Notes: generated from the sequence alone by a model not told the origin. Shown: positions 19,544 through 28,026, counted from the first letter of the stretch. The stretch: DNA of 64,000 nt from Prauserella muralis (GCF_003202285.1 NZ_MASW01000001.1:1178001-1242000), one strand, 5' to 3'. Translations and numbers: made by a program.

Positions 19544-20116
19544 TTGAAATTGCAGCGTTTCGTCTCGGCGCTTTCGATGCTAGCCGTAGCAGGATTTGCA
19601 GCCGCCTGTACCAGCGACGAGGGCGGCACTGCGCTGGCCACACGTGCCCCAACCGCGACAGGCGGTTCGAGTGCCACCACACCAACGACCTCAGGATCGG
19701 TATCGCCAGGTTCCCCGACTGCCGACCTGGATCCCTGTGCCCTGCTCAGTAAGGAGGAGCTGGCCGAGTTCGCGACCTTCAATGACGACCCGCAGGCGGC
19801 CACGCAGGGTGGTGCGCGGGTGTGCTCTTGGCGCACCATGAAGGGCAGCTCCGTCATGTCGGTTGCTCTCGGCATGCAGGACAATCAGGGGATCAGCGAC
19901 GTCCAAGACGGGGGTCTTGGCGTCGACACCGTCGAGGTGAATGGTCGGCAGCTGGCACGGATCCCGATGAAGTCCGGCGGTTGCATCGTGGCTATCGGCG
20001 TCGGTGACAGCTCCCGCGTCGACGTACGTGCCAATTCGGGATTCGATACCCAGCAGTCCTGTGAGCTTGCCGATAAGGCTGCGGCAATCGTCGAACCGAA
20101 GCTTCCTGAGGGGTGA
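19544..20116 (+). CDS. DUF3558-family lipoprotein
   Basis: 190 residues with a lipoprotein signal: KLQRFVSALSMLAVAGFAAAC, lipobox AAAC with Cys22. A Ser/Thr/Pro/Gly-rich linker (residues ~24-58) leads to a compact domain with DPCALLSKEEL and VCSWR, the DUF3558 signature with its conserved cysteines, ending with ...SCELADKAA. DUF3558 proteins are common secreted lipoproteins in Pseudonocardiaceae of unknown role, often beside ESX genes. Start is TTG 19544, just after the previous gene. It lies 6 bp before the PPE-like gene, indicating one transcript. Confidence 0.85.
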   Translation: MKLQRFVSALSMLAVAGFAAACTSDEGGTALATRAPTATGGSSATTPTTSGSVSPGSPTADLDPCALLSKEELAEFATFNDDPQAATQGGARVCSWRTMKGSSVMSVALGMQDNQGISDVQDGGLGVDTVEVNGRQLARIPMKSGGCIVAIGVGDSSRVDVRANSGFDTQQSCELADKAAAIVEPKLPEG

Positions 20117-20122
20117 GGCGAA

Positions 20123-21685
20123 ATGGCTAATCCGACGGCGAACGAATTTGTCGAGATGTCGGTCGAGGACCGTCAGGCGTACCTCGACTCCGGTGGAGTC
20201 CCGCCGCACCTCACCGACAGGCAGATCCAGGAGCTTCCGCCGACGCAGGTCGGGGGCTACTACGCGAACAGGGAGGCCGCGGGCATCGAGGAAGGCGGGA
20301 TCACCGGCTTTCTCGAGCGGACGATGGCGCACGTTCGCGCGGGCGCGGACGCTGAGCGGGCCCAGGACGACCGCATGCGCGCGTACACATCGGGTGACCG
20401 GCAATACGTCGAGGGCTTGGAGCCGTCGAACCACGACTACCAGGGCGAGCAGCACGCCGCGATGTCGAAGTACGTCGGCGACATCGATTCGTCGCAGGTC
20501 GCGGAGGTGTCGAATGCTTACCACGAGCTGCACAAGACCTTCCAGACCTTCGCTGACGAGCTGAAGACCGCGATCGACCGTTCCCAGAACGAATGGGAGG
20601 GCCCGGCGGCCGACAAGGCACGGGGCTACTTCGCGAGCCTGCGGGACTGGTCGGACGCGAACTCCCAGAACGCGCAGCTCGCCTCGCAGACGGTGTACCA
20701 GCAGTCCGAGGCGGCGAGCAGCGCGAAGAACAGCATGCCCGAAGAGGTGCCGTTCAACTGGGAAACCGAGATGAAGAAGTGGGGTAGCAACCCACTCAGC
20801 ATCATCGACAACATCAACAACTCGATCGAGACCTACCAGCGCAGCCAGGAGGCCCACTCCCAGGCCGCGCAGGTCATGACCCAGTACGACACGGCCCTGT
20901 ACGAGGCGGCCTCCAAGCAGCCGGTGTTCGCCGAGCCGCCGAAGTTCGGCGACGGCGGTGGACCTGGTGGGGTCACCCCGCCGAGGTCCATCGACATGCC
21001 CGGCGGCAACGGCGGCACGGACGCCTCCGGCTACACCGGCGGAGTCCCCGGTGGTGGCGTCCCGGGAGGCGGCGGCGTACCCGGTGGCGGCTCGGTGCCC
21101 TCCGGTGGCGGCTCGTATCCCGGCGGCTCCGGTTCGGGCGGCGGCAGCTACGTGCCGGCTCCGCTGCCGGGTGGCAGCACCACCGGCTCCGGCTCGCTGC
21201 CAGGCCAGGGGAACACCCGCCCGTCCGGCTACCAGGCACCGCGCACGCCGATCCCGCGTAGCTCCGGCCGGAACAGCAACACCAACTTCGGCGGCATGGG
21301 TCCGGTGCCCGTCGGCGGCATGGGTGGTGCGGGCGGCCTCGGTGGCGGCTCCGACTACAGCAGCAAGCTGGGCCGGGGTGCCGGCGCCGGTGGCTTCGGG
21401 CCGGGCGGCAGCGCCGGAGCCGGGTCGGGTGCCAGCCCAGGGGCGGCCTCGGGCGCGCGAGCCGGTATGCCGGGCGCGGCCGGTGGCGCGATGCCTGGTG
21501 GGGCCGGTGCGGCAGCGGCGGCAGGCCGGGGCGGCATGGCCGGTGGCATGGGCGCCGGTGCCGGCCGTGGCGGCCAGGGCGCTGAGGACGAGGAGCACCA
21601 GCGGCCCACGTACCTGGTCGAGGGCGACCCCGACGAGGTGTTCGGCACCGACCAGCGGACGGCACCGCCGGTGATCGGCGAGTAG
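20123..21685 (+). CDS. PPE-like / WXG-containing ESX substrate with Gly-Pro-rich tail
   Basis: 520 residues. Residues ~1-100 are a charged helical lead; ~105-275 form the helical hairpin domain with the turn SQNEWEGPAADKARGYF (W-x-G type). Residues ~280-490 are a low-complexity Gly/Pro/Ala/Ser tail with GGGVPGG-type repeats, and the C-terminus is acidic and well defined (EEHQRPTYLVEGDPDEVFG). That end is typical of PPE-domain proteins of Pseudonocardiaceae. It is the likely secreted partner of the EspG-like protein upstream. Function after secretion is unknown. The Gly-rich tail makes several shadow frames look long, but only this frame has the conserved ends. Confidence 0.85.
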   Translation: MANPTANEFVEMSVEDRQAYLDSGGVPPHLTDRQIQELPPTQVGGYYANREAAGIEEGGITGFLERTMAHVRAGADAERAQDDRMRAYTSGDRQYVEGLEPSNHDYQGEQHAAMSKYVGDIDSSQVAEVSNAYHELHKTFQTFADELKTAIDRSQNEWEGPAADKARGYFASLRDWSDANSQNAQLASQTVYQQSEAASSAKNSMPEEVPFNWETEMKKWGSNPLSIIDNINNSIETYQRSQEAHSQAAQVMTQYDTALYEAASKQPVFAEPPKFGDGGGPGGVTPPRSIDMPGGNGGTDASGYTGGVPGGGVPGGGGVPGGGSVPSGGGSYPGGSGSGGGSYVPAPLPGGSTTGSGSLPGQGNTRPSGYQAPRTPIPRSSGRNSNTNFGGMGPVPVGGMGGAGGLGGGSDYSSKLGRGAGAGGFGPGGSAGAGSGASPGAASGARAGMPGAAGGAMPGGAGAAAAAGRGGMAGGMGAGAGRGGQGAEDEEHQRPTYLVEGDPDEVFGTDQRTAPPVIGE

Positions 21686-21696
21686 GACATCAAGCC

Positions 21697-21725
21697 GAGC
21701 GGCCCCGGCTCACCCGGGGTCGCTC
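21697..21725. terminator. Bidirectional hairpin terminator
   Basis: Arms GAGCGGCCCCGG (21697-21708) and CCGGGGTCGCTC (21714-21725) pair over 12 bp with one G-T wobble and a 5-nt loop. It lies between the PPE-like gene (stop 21685) and the convergent glfT1 (stop 21731). Confidence 0.8.
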
Positions 21726-21730
21726 AGCGG

Positions 21731-22639
21731 TCAGTAGCGGAAGAAGCGCTCCCTGCGGCCCTGCCGGACGAGCCGCAGCCACTGCAGGAACGCCTTCGGG
21801 TCGCGCTTGACACCGATGAAGTACAGGCCGAAGCGGGCGACCTCCAGCGCGCCGATCTTGCGCATACCCGGCTGCGACAGCAGGTAGCCGCGGTTGCGGT
21901 ACGTGTAGTACCGCTTCACCTCGTTCTCCGGGTCCTGCGCGTGGAACCGGCCCCCGAGCATCGGCTTGAACTCGTCCGAGCCGTTGGGGTGCAGGTACGC
22001 CGTCTTCAGCGACGTGCCGAACGGCAGGCCTGAGCGCACCAGCCTGCGGTGCAGCTCCACCTCGTCACCGCGGAAGAACAGCCGCAGGTCGGGCACGCCC
22101 GTCACCTCCAGCGTGGAGGCGCGGAAGAGCGCACCGTTCATCAGCGACGCGATCCCCGGCAGGAAGTCGGTGCCCAGCTCGGCCGACGAGCGCTTCCACG
22201 TCAGGCCCCTGCGCAGGGGAAACGCCAGCCTGTCCGGGTCGTCGATGTTGGCGACCACCGGCGACACCTCGGCGAGCCCGCGCCGCTGCGCCTCCTCCAG
22301 CAGCACGGCCAGCACGTTCTCGTCGGCGGGCCTGCCGTCGTCGTCGGCCAGCCACACCCAGTCGGCGCCCAGCGCCAGCGCGTGCAGCATGCCGAGCGCG
22401 AACCCGCCCGCCCCGCCGAGGTTGTGGTACGAGGGCAGGTAGGTGTGCGGCTGCGGGAACACCTCCACCACGTCGCGCGCGGGCTCGTCGGGACCGTTGT
22501 CCACGACGACGAGGTGATCCACGGGCCGGGTCTGGGCCGCGATCACCTTCAACGAGTCGGCGAGCAGGTCGCGGCGGTGCCGGGTGACCACGACGGCCAC
22601 CACGGCACCTTCCCTCAGCGGCCCCGTCATGTCAGTCAC
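21731..22639 (-). CDS. glfT1: Galactofuranosyltransferase GlfT1 (Rv3782-like)
   Basis: Adds the first two galactofuranose residues to the rhamnosyl-GlcNAc-diphospho-decaprenol linker. The 302-residue GT2 protein has VVAVVVTRHRRDLL, VDNGP, YHNLGGAGGFALGM (shared with GlfT2), the metal site WLADDDGRP, and FFRGDEVELHRRL with a later YLHPNGSDEF. Its place beside an ABC-2 transporter pair (wzt, wzm) is the same set as mycobacterial Rv3781-Rv3783. GTG at 22639 overlaps the wzt stop by 8 bp; an ATG at 22630 is an alternative start. Confidence 0.92.
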   Translation of the reverse strand: MTDMTGPLREGAVVAVVVTRHRRDLLADSLKVIAAQTRPVDHLVVVDNGPDEPARDVVEVFPQPHTYLPSYHNLGGAGGFALGMLHALALGADWVWLADDDGRPADENVLAVLLEEAQRRGLAEVSPVVANIDDPDRLAFPLRRGLTWKRSSAELGTDFLPGIASLMNGALFRASTLEVTGVPDLRLFFRGDEVELHRRLVRSGLPFGTSLKTAYLHPNGSDEFKPMLGGRFHAQDPENEVKRYYTYRNRGYLLSQPGMRKIGALEVARFGLYFIGVKRDPKAFLQWLRLVRQGRRERFFRY

Positions 22640-23438
22640 CGCTCATTGCCGGCGCCTGGCCGATGCGCTCGAGTGCCTCGCGGCTCAGGTTCTTGAAGGG
22701 GTCCTTGCCCTTGTAGGCCGTGAGCACCTCGCGGAGCGAGCCGTGCTGGCGGACGTGGCCCTCGTCCATCCAGACGGCGGTGTCGCACAGCTCGATCAGC
22801 AGCTCGTCGGAGTGGCTGGCGAACACCAGCATGCCGGAGCGCCGGACCAGGTCCTTGAGCCTGTCCCGCGCCTTGTTGAGAAACGCCGCGTCCACGGCGC
22901 CGATGCCCTCGTCGAGGATCAGGATCTCCGGGTCGATCGAGGTCACCACGCCCAGCGCCAGGCGTACCCGCATACCGGTCGAGTAGGTCCGCAGCGGCAT
23001 CGCGAGGTAGTCGCCGAGCTCGGTGAACTCGGCGATGTCGTCGAGCCGCTTCTCCATCTCCTTGCGGGTCATGCCCAGGAACAACCCGCGGATGAGGATG
23101 TTCTCGAAGCCGGAGATCTCCGGGTCCATGCCGACACCGAGGTCGAACACCGGTGCGACCTTGCCGACGACCCTCGCCGAGCCCCTGGTGGGCTCGTAGA
23201 TGCCCGACAGCAGCCGCAGCAGCGTGGACTTGCCCGCGCCGTTGTGACCGACCAGGGCCACCCGGTCGCCCTCCTTCAGCGACAGCGTCACGTCGTGGAG
23301 GGCCTCGATGATCGGCACCTTGCTCTCGGTGCCGATCTTGCCGCCGACCTTGCCGAGCACCTTCTTCTTCAGCGACCGGGTCTTGGCGTCGAAGATCGGA
23401 AAGTCGACGTAGGCGTTGCGGACGTCAATGCTGACCAT
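22632..23438 (-). CDS. wzt: ABC transporter ATPase for galactan/polysaccharide export (Wzt, Rv3781-like)
   Basis: 268 residues with Walker A GHNGAGKS (64-71), Q-loop region ending in FDLGVGMDPEISG, signature YSTGMRVRLAL, Walker B EILILDEGIGA and a switch His in FASHSDEL. This is the short Wzt type without a carbohydrate-binding C-terminal domain, as in Rv3781. With the permease at 23443 it is proposed to flip or export the lipid-linked galactan across the membrane. The ORF runs in the same operon order as in mycobacteria, with 4 bp to wzm and an overlap into glfT1. Confidence 0.93.
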   Translation of the reverse strand: MVSIDVRNAYVDFPIFDAKTRSLKKKVLGKVGGKIGTESKVPIIEALHDVTLSLKEGDRVALVGHNGAGKSTLLRLLSGIYEPTRGSARVVGKVAPVFDLGVGMDPEISGFENILIRGLFLGMTRKEMEKRLDDIAEFTELGDYLAMPLRTYSTGMRVRLALGVVTSIDPEILILDEGIGAVDAAFLNKARDRLKDLVRRSGMLVFASHSDELLIELCDTAVWMDEGHVRQHGSLREVLTAYKGKDPFKNLSREALERIGQAPAMSGD

Positions 23439-23442
23439 TCAG

Positions 23443-24357
23443 TCACACCCAATACGAGACACGGGCACGGTAGTTGCGCATCACGAGCAGGGCCAGGACC
23501 CACCCGACCACCGTGATGCCGATGACCACGAACCAGCTGTTGATGCTCACCTGCTGCCCGATCAGGGGCGCTCGGATGATCTGGATGAAGTGGTACAGCG
23601 GGTTCAGGTGGATGAACGGCAGGGCCCACGACACGGCCTCACGCCCGCCGCCGTGGTAGAGCTGGTCCACCGGCCACACGATCGGCGTCAGGTAGAACAG
23701 CAGCTGGATCAGCGAGCTGATCACCTGCGGGATGTCGCGGTAGCGGGTCGAGATGACGCCCAGCATCAGCGTGACCCACCCGGCGTTGATGGCCAGCAGC
23801 AGGAACGCCGGGAGGGCGCTCAGCGAGTACCAGCCGATGCCAGGGTGACAGAGGCCGACGTCGGTGCAGACGCCCTCCTGCAAACCGTACTGATGGTTCA
23901 GGCTGGTGAAGAAGATCGAGACGATGATGACGTAGACGATCAGGTTGTGCACGAACATCAGCGTCTGGCGCCACACCGTTCGCAGGGCGTACACCGACAG
24001 CGGTGCGGGCATCTGCTTGATCAGGCCCTCGTTGGAGATGAAGGTCTCCATGCCCTCGGTGAGGCAGCCGCTGATGAATGTCCAGACGATGAACCCCGTA
24101 CTGATGTAGGGCAGGAACGTCTGGATGTGCAGGTTGAACAGCTGCGAGTACAGCAGGCCGAGGCCGAGCGCGATGACGCCCTGGCTGATCGTGATCCAGA
24201 ACGGCCCGATCACCGACCTGCGGTAGCGCTGCTTGATGTCCTGCCAGCCGAGGTGGCTCCACAGCTCACGGTGGGACACTCCGGCCTTGATGTCCTCGAT
24301 GGCGCGCTTGAATGTCCGGCTGTCCGACACCGGCGGTGTCGGGTTCGTCGCCGTCAT
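23443..24357 (-). CDS. wzm: ABC-2 type polysaccharide transporter permease (Wzm, Rv3783-like)
   Basis: 304 residues with six hydrophobic helices. The N-terminal amphipathic stretch SHRELWSHLGWQDIKQRYR and the following RSVIGPFWITISQG are typical of Wzm/TagG proteins; the last loop has LTPIVWPVDQL and HLNPLYHFIQIIRAPL. It forms the membrane part with the Wzt ATPase. The start is ATG 24357; the frame stays open upstream to 24807, but that extension overlaps the methyltransferase gene and is not conserved. Confidence 0.93.
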   Translation of the reverse strand: MTATNPTPPVSDSRTFKRAIEDIKAGVSHRELWSHLGWQDIKQRYRRSVIGPFWITISQGVIALGLGLLYSQLFNLHIQTFLPYISTGFIVWTFISGCLTEGMETFISNEGLIKQMPAPLSVYALRTVWRQTLMFVHNLIVYVIIVSIFFTSLNHQYGLQEGVCTDVGLCHPGIGWYSLSALPAFLLLAINAGWVTLMLGVISTRYRDIPQVISSLIQLLFYLTPIVWPVDQLYHGGGREAVSWALPFIHLNPLYHFIQIIRAPLIGQQVSINSWFVVIGITVVGWVLALLVMRNYRARVSYWV

Positions 24358-24440
24358 CTCAGGGGGCTCGACAGTGCTTGCGGCGTGCACGAGATACGAG
24401 GGTACTGGCGGCGCATGAGGCCGGTTGCGCGCGCCCGCCG

Positions 24441-25223
24441 TCACGCTCGGATCCGCACCACGACCTGGCGATCCTCGTAGGAATACGCCTCGTAGGCGAA
24501 CCGTGTCCCGGTGCGTTCGACGTACTCCAGCCAGGCTCGGTGCTCGTGCTCCTGCCAGCCGGGGTAGTTGAAGTACTCGTCGAACACCAGCACGCTGCCG
24601 GGCCGCAGCCGAGGGCCGACGTGCTCCAGCACCGTCTTCGCCGAGCTGTAGAGGTCGCTGTCGACGTGCACGAAGTCCACCGGGCCGTCGTGCTCGGCGA
24701 GGAACTTGGGCAGCGTGTCCTCGAACAGCCCCACCACCAGTTCGGCGCCGGGTATCTCCGGAATGTCCTTCCTCGCGAAGGTGCCCGCGGGGATTCCGGC
24801 CAGCCATGCCTCGGGCAGGCCCTCGAACGAGTCGAACCCGTACACCCGTTCGCCGCCACGCTGCCGGGCGATGCCGCGGAGCGTGTTGCCGGTGGCCACA
24901 CCGAACTCCAGCGCCATGCCGCCCTGCGGGGCAAGGGAGAGCCCGTAGTCGCGCGTCTGCGTGGCTCTGCGGAAATGCGGCACGCCCAGCAGGTGCTCGT
25001 TGGCGAAGCGGTGGCTCTCGAGCGCCGCCTGGCGGTCGCCCGCGTAGACGAGGTCCCTTCTGCTGCGGACCTCGAACTCCACCACCCTGTCGAGCACGCG
25101 GGCGACGTCCTTGCGCAGCGCCGCGACCTCGCCTTCGAGGCGTTCGAGCCGGTCGGACTCCGCTGGGCGCACGCGGCGGAGGAGCCGCCGGGCGCGCAGG
25201 GCCATGTCACGCATCCCGCGCAT
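24441..25223 (-). CDS. Class I SAM-dependent methyltransferase (TylF/macrocin-type)
   Basis: 260 residues: an N-terminal arginine-rich segment and coiled coil (residues ~20-50, LERLEGEVAALRKDV), then a Rossmann methyltransferase domain with motif I LEFGVATGNTL, VYGFDSFEGLPEAW, DFVHVDSDLYSSAK and LVFDEYFNYPGW. The FDSFEGLP and DSDLYSS motifs are those of TylF/macrocin O-methyltransferase-like proteins that modify sugars. It is placed next to the wall transporter and divergent from the GT29-like gene, so methylation of a surface sugar is likely but the substrate is not known. Confidence 0.8.
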   Translation of the reverse strand: MRGMRDMALRARRLLRRVRPAESDRLERLEGEVAALRKDVARVLDRVVEFEVRSRRDLVYAGDRQAALESHRFANEHLLGVPHFRRATQTRDYGLSLAPQGGMALEFGVATGNTLRGIARQRGGERVYGFDSFEGLPEAWLAGIPAGTFARKDIPEIPGAELVVGLFEDTLPKFLAEHDGPVDFVHVDSDLYSSAKTVLEHVGPRLRPGSVLVFDEYFNYPGWQEHEHRAWLEYVERTGTRFAYEAYSYEDRQVVVRIRA

Positions 25224-25309
25224 GGTAGGCGCCGTCCACCGGATTCTGCAGTGGGTAGCACTGCGTGTACCCGTTGCGCACAGCCGGTGTCCTGCTAGCT
25301 TGGCGAATC

Positions 25310-25969
25310 ATGGATACCGCCGTCGGCGCGCCCAGCCTGCTCGTCAGCCTGCTGGAGGCCTATGCGGACCGGCCGGCCCCGCGCTCTGTCGCCGTGGTCG
25401 GCAACCAGCCGCTGGAGCCGGACCCGGCCCGCGCCAAGGCCATCGACGCCTGCGACCTCGTGATCCGCGTCAACGGCTTCGTGTGCGACGAACCGGAGGG
25501 CCCGCAGGCCGTGGGCGCCAGGACGCACGTCGTGGTCTTCAACCGCGCACTGCGCGCCACCAAGTGGGTCTTCCGCAACTACCGGTCGCGGCTGTACCTG
25601 CTCGTCGAGCCCGGCAGACTGCACTGGGAACCGGAGGACCTCCCCGGCTGGTGGCCGGAGGACCTCGGCTTCGTTCCCGTCTCCAACTACGACGTGACGC
25701 TGCCGCTGTCGGACGCGCTGGGCCTGCCGACGCGCGTGGAGCCCACGTGGTCCACCACCGGCACGATGGCCGCCTGGATCGCCAGGACGTCGTTCCCCGA
25801 CGCCGAACTGGTCCTCAGCGGCTTCTCGTTCATCGACGATCCGAATCAGACGTCCTGGGAGCACGCTGCCGGAGATTCGTGCATTGTGGGTCCTGAGCAC
25901 CAGATCGCCGCCGAGGGCAGACTCCTGGACTCGTGGACGAGATCGGGCAGGACGACGCTCCTCCGGTGA
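25310..25969 (+). CDS. GT29 (sialyltransferase)-like glycosyltransferase
   Basis: 219 residues that carry, in order, the pattern of sialyltransferase motifs: an L-like motif SVAVVGNQPLEP...IDACDLVIRVN (26-55), an S-like motif WSTTGTMAAWIA with SGFSFID (148-175), and a VS-like His-x4-Glu in EHQIAAE (H197, E202). GT29 enzymes transfer sialic acids from CMP-activated donors. The next genes make a CMP-nonulosonate, so this protein is a strong candidate transferase for that sugar. No signal peptide or membrane segment is seen, so it would act in the cytosol on a lipid-linked or soluble acceptor. Start ATG 25310. The assignment rests on motif pattern only and is an inference until modelled. Confidence 0.65.
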   Translation: MDTAVGAPSLLVSLLEAYADRPAPRSVAVVGNQPLEPDPARAKAIDACDLVIRVNGFVCDEPEGPQAVGARTHVVVFNRALRATKWVFRNYRSRLYLLVEPGRLHWEPEDLPGWWPEDLGFVPVSNYDVTLPLSDALGLPTRVEPTWSTTGTMAAWIARTSFPDAELVLSGFSFIDDPNQTSWEHAAGDSCIVGPEHQIAAEGRLLDSWTRSGRTTLLR

Positions 25970-25996
25970 AACCCTGCTGAGCGAAGGAACAAGTCA

Positions 25997-26464
25997 ATGA
26001 CGTCAGGCAGTCCGCTGCGGGTCGTTCGGGATGGCATCGGCGCGCGCCTTGCACGGCTGGTGGACTTCCGCATCGACGAGCGCATCCGCGAGCACGTGTC
26101 GCGGCTGGCCAGGCATGCCGACCGGCTCGACGAGCACGGCCGCAGGCTCGACGAGCAGCGGAAGAGGCTGGACTCCCTGCAGAAGAACCTGGAGACCGTG
26201 CGTGGCGACCTGCTCTGGACCACCAGCGAGGTCAAGCGGCTGATCCCGCACGTCGCGGCGCAGGAGGCGCAGCTGGAGGACCTGCGCGGCAAGCTGGCGC
26301 TGGCACCGGCGGCCGACCAGGCCGAGGTCGCCGAGGCGCGCTCCCTCATCGAGGAGGTGCAGCGCCAGCACGCGCAGATCCGGGTGCGGCTCACCGGCAT
26401 CGCCCGGTACGAGGAACGCCTGCGCAGGCTGGAAGAGCAGGCGAACAGCGGCGCCGGGAAGTAG
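25997..26464 (+). CDS. Coiled-coil protein in the nonulosonate operon
   Basis: 155 residues, nearly all predicted coiled coil from about residue 30 (RIREHVSRLARHADRLDEH, then heptads rich in Arg, Leu, Glu). No membrane segment or catalytic motif is visible. It sits between the GT29-like gene (28 bp) and pseH (3 bp), so it is co-transcribed with the Pse pathway. The methyltransferase gene on the other side also starts with a coiled coil. It may be a scaffold or length-control partner of a glycosyltransferase; that is speculation. Confidence 0.7.
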   Translation: MTSGSPLRVVRDGIGARLARLVDFRIDERIREHVSRLARHADRLDEHGRRLDEQRKRLDSLQKNLETVRGDLLWTTSEVKRLIPHVAAQEAQLEDLRGKLALAPAADQAEVAEARSLIEEVQRQHAQIRVRLTGIARYEERLRRLEEQANSGAGK

Positions 26465-26467
26465 CCG

Positions 26468-26968
26468 ATGCTTCGCCCCGCGACCGATGCCGACGTGGAG
26501 TCCATCCGGCGCTGGCGCAACCATCCGAAGGTGCGCCGGGCCAGCTTCACCACCCACGAGATCGGTCAGGAGGAACACCGGGCCTGGTGGGAGTCGGTGT
26601 GCGGCGATCCGTCGCGGCACGTGCTGATCTATGAGCGGGCCGGCTCGCCCGCCGGGGTCGTGGTGTTCACCGACATCGGCGAGGGCACCGTCGAGTGGAG
26701 CAAGTACGTCGATGTCGAGGGACTGGGCACCGACCGCGGCGCCGCGTGGGAAGAGCTGGAGCACGAGGCCATCGACTACGCGTTCGACGTGCTCGGCGCG
26801 ACCCGGATCGGAGCGGCCACCCTCGCCGCGAACACGCCGGTGCTGCGGTTGCACGAGCGGGTCGGCTTCACCGAGGTGCGCCGCTACACGCGTGAGGTCG
26901 GAGGCGAGTCCAGAGAGGTCGTGTGGAACGAGCTGAGCGCGACGACGTGGCGAGAGGGCAGGTCATGA
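26468..26968 (+). CDS. pseH: GNAT N-acetyltransferase, PseH-like
   Basis: 166-residue GNAT fold: MLRPATDADVESIRRWRNHPKVR (beta1/alpha1 with WRN, typical of sugar-nucleotide amine acetyltransferases), a middle strand VEWSKYVD, and the C-terminal strand RIGAATLAANTPVLRLHERVGFTEV with the conserved N-x-R-L-H-E-x-x-GF motif. PseH acetylates the 4-amino group of UDP-4-amino-4,6-dideoxy-AltNAc using acetyl-CoA. Its place directly before the NeuB-family synthase (overlap ATGA) supports this. The usual acetyl-CoA loop RGxGxG is replaced by GTDRGAAWE, so activity should be checked. Confidence 0.75.
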   Translation: MLRPATDADVESIRRWRNHPKVRRASFTTHEIGQEEHRAWWESVCGDPSRHVLIYERAGSPAGVVVFTDIGEGTVEWSKYVDVEGLGTDRGAAWEELEHEAIDYAFDVLGATRIGAATLAANTPVLRLHERVGFTEVRRYTREVGGESREVVWNELSATTWREGRS

Positions 26969-28026
26969 CGGCAGGCGTTGCCGAGGTCCGGTTCGGCAGG
27001 CACACGATCGGCCCCGCGCACCCGCCGTTCGTCATCGCCGAGATGTCGGGCAACCACAACGGAGACCTGGACCGCGCGTTCGCGATCGTCGACGCGGTGG
27101 CCGACAGCGGGGCGCACGCTCTGAAGCTGCAGACCTACCGGGCGGACACGATCACGATCGACGTCGACACCCCAGCCTTCCGCATCGCGAACAAGGACTC
27201 GCTGTGGGACGGCGAGAACCTCTACGCCCTCTACGACCGTGCGCACACGCCGTGGGAGTGGCACGAGCCGATCTTCGCGAGGGCCCGCGAACACGGTCTG
27301 GAGGTGTTCTCGAGCCCGTTCGACCCGACGGCGGTGGATCTGCTGGAGTCGCTGGACGCACCCGCCTACAAGATCGCCTCGTCGGAGATCGTGGACCTGC
27401 CCCTGATCGAGCGGTGCGCGCGCACCGGCAAGCCCCTGGTGCTCTCCACGGGTAAGGCGAGCATCGCCGAGATCGACGCCGCCGTCCGCACCGCCAGGGA
27501 CGCGGGCAACGATCAGCTCGTCGTGCTCGGCTGCACCGCCTCCTACCCGGCGCCCGCACGGGACTCCAACCTGCGGGCCCTGCCGGTGCTGGCGCAGGCG
27601 TTCGGCGCCGTGGTGGGGCTCTCGGACCACACGATGGGCATCGGCGTGCCGCTCGCCGCCGTGGCCTTCGGTGCGTGCGCGATCGAGAAACACGTCACCC
27701 TGTCCCGGGCCGACGGGGGAGTGGACTCCGCGTTCTCCCTCGAGCCGCACGAGCTGGCGGCCCTCGTGACGGAGACGAAGCGAGCCTGGCAGGCCCTTGG
27801 CAGGCCCGTACTCGGGCCGAAGCCGAGTGAGCGGGAGGGACTCCGATTGCGCCGTTCGCTGTATGTCGTGGAGGACGTGCGTGCGGGCGAGGAGGTGACC
27901 GAGCGCAACGTCCGCTCGATCCGCCCGGCCGGCGGCCTGCCGCCTGCCGAGATCCGCACGGTCCTCGGCCGCACGTTCCGCGTGGACGCCGCCAAGGGCA
28001 CGCCGCTGACGTGGGACCTGCTGTAG
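26965..28026 (+). CDS. pseI: Pseudaminic acid synthase-like NeuB family protein
   Basis: 353 residues: a TIM-barrel NeuB domain (~15-270) and an antifreeze-like SAF domain (~290-353). Diagnostic positions are IAEMSGNHNGD at the start, LKLQTY, FSSPFDPTAVDLLE, YKIASSE, LSTGKAS, CTASYPAP, GLSDHTMGIGVP and EKHVTL; the SAF part has RRSLYVVEDVRAGE. It condenses the 6-deoxy diacetamido hexose released by PseG with phosphoenolpyruvate to give the nine-carbon acid. ATG 26965 overlaps the pseH stop; the frame is open to a GTG at 26923 but with unconserved residues. Within the family, PseI rather than LegI/NeuB is inferred from the neighbouring PseB/PseG. Confidence 0.88.
   Translation: MTAGVAEVRFGRHTIGPAHPPFVIAEMSGNHNGDLDRAFAIVDAVADSGAHALKLQTYRADTITIDVDTPAFRIANKDSLWDGENLYALYDRAHTPWEWHEPIFARAREHGLEVFSSPFDPTAVDLLESLDAPAYKIASSEIVDLPLIERCARTGKPLVLSTGKASIAEIDAAVRTARDAGNDQLVVLGCTASYPAPARDSNLRALPVLAQAFGAVVGLSDHTMGIGVPLAAVAFGACAIEKHVTLSRADGGVDSAFSLEPHELAALVTETKRAWQALGRPVLGPKPSEREGLRLRRSLYVVEDVRAGEEVTERNVRSIRPAGGLPPAEIRTVLGRTFRVDAAKGTPLTWDLL

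Noticed and set aside
18157-21685. A full ESX (type VII) secretion locus
   Set aside because: Only accessory and substrate-like genes are present; no EccB/C/D/E or mycosin was found on either strand.
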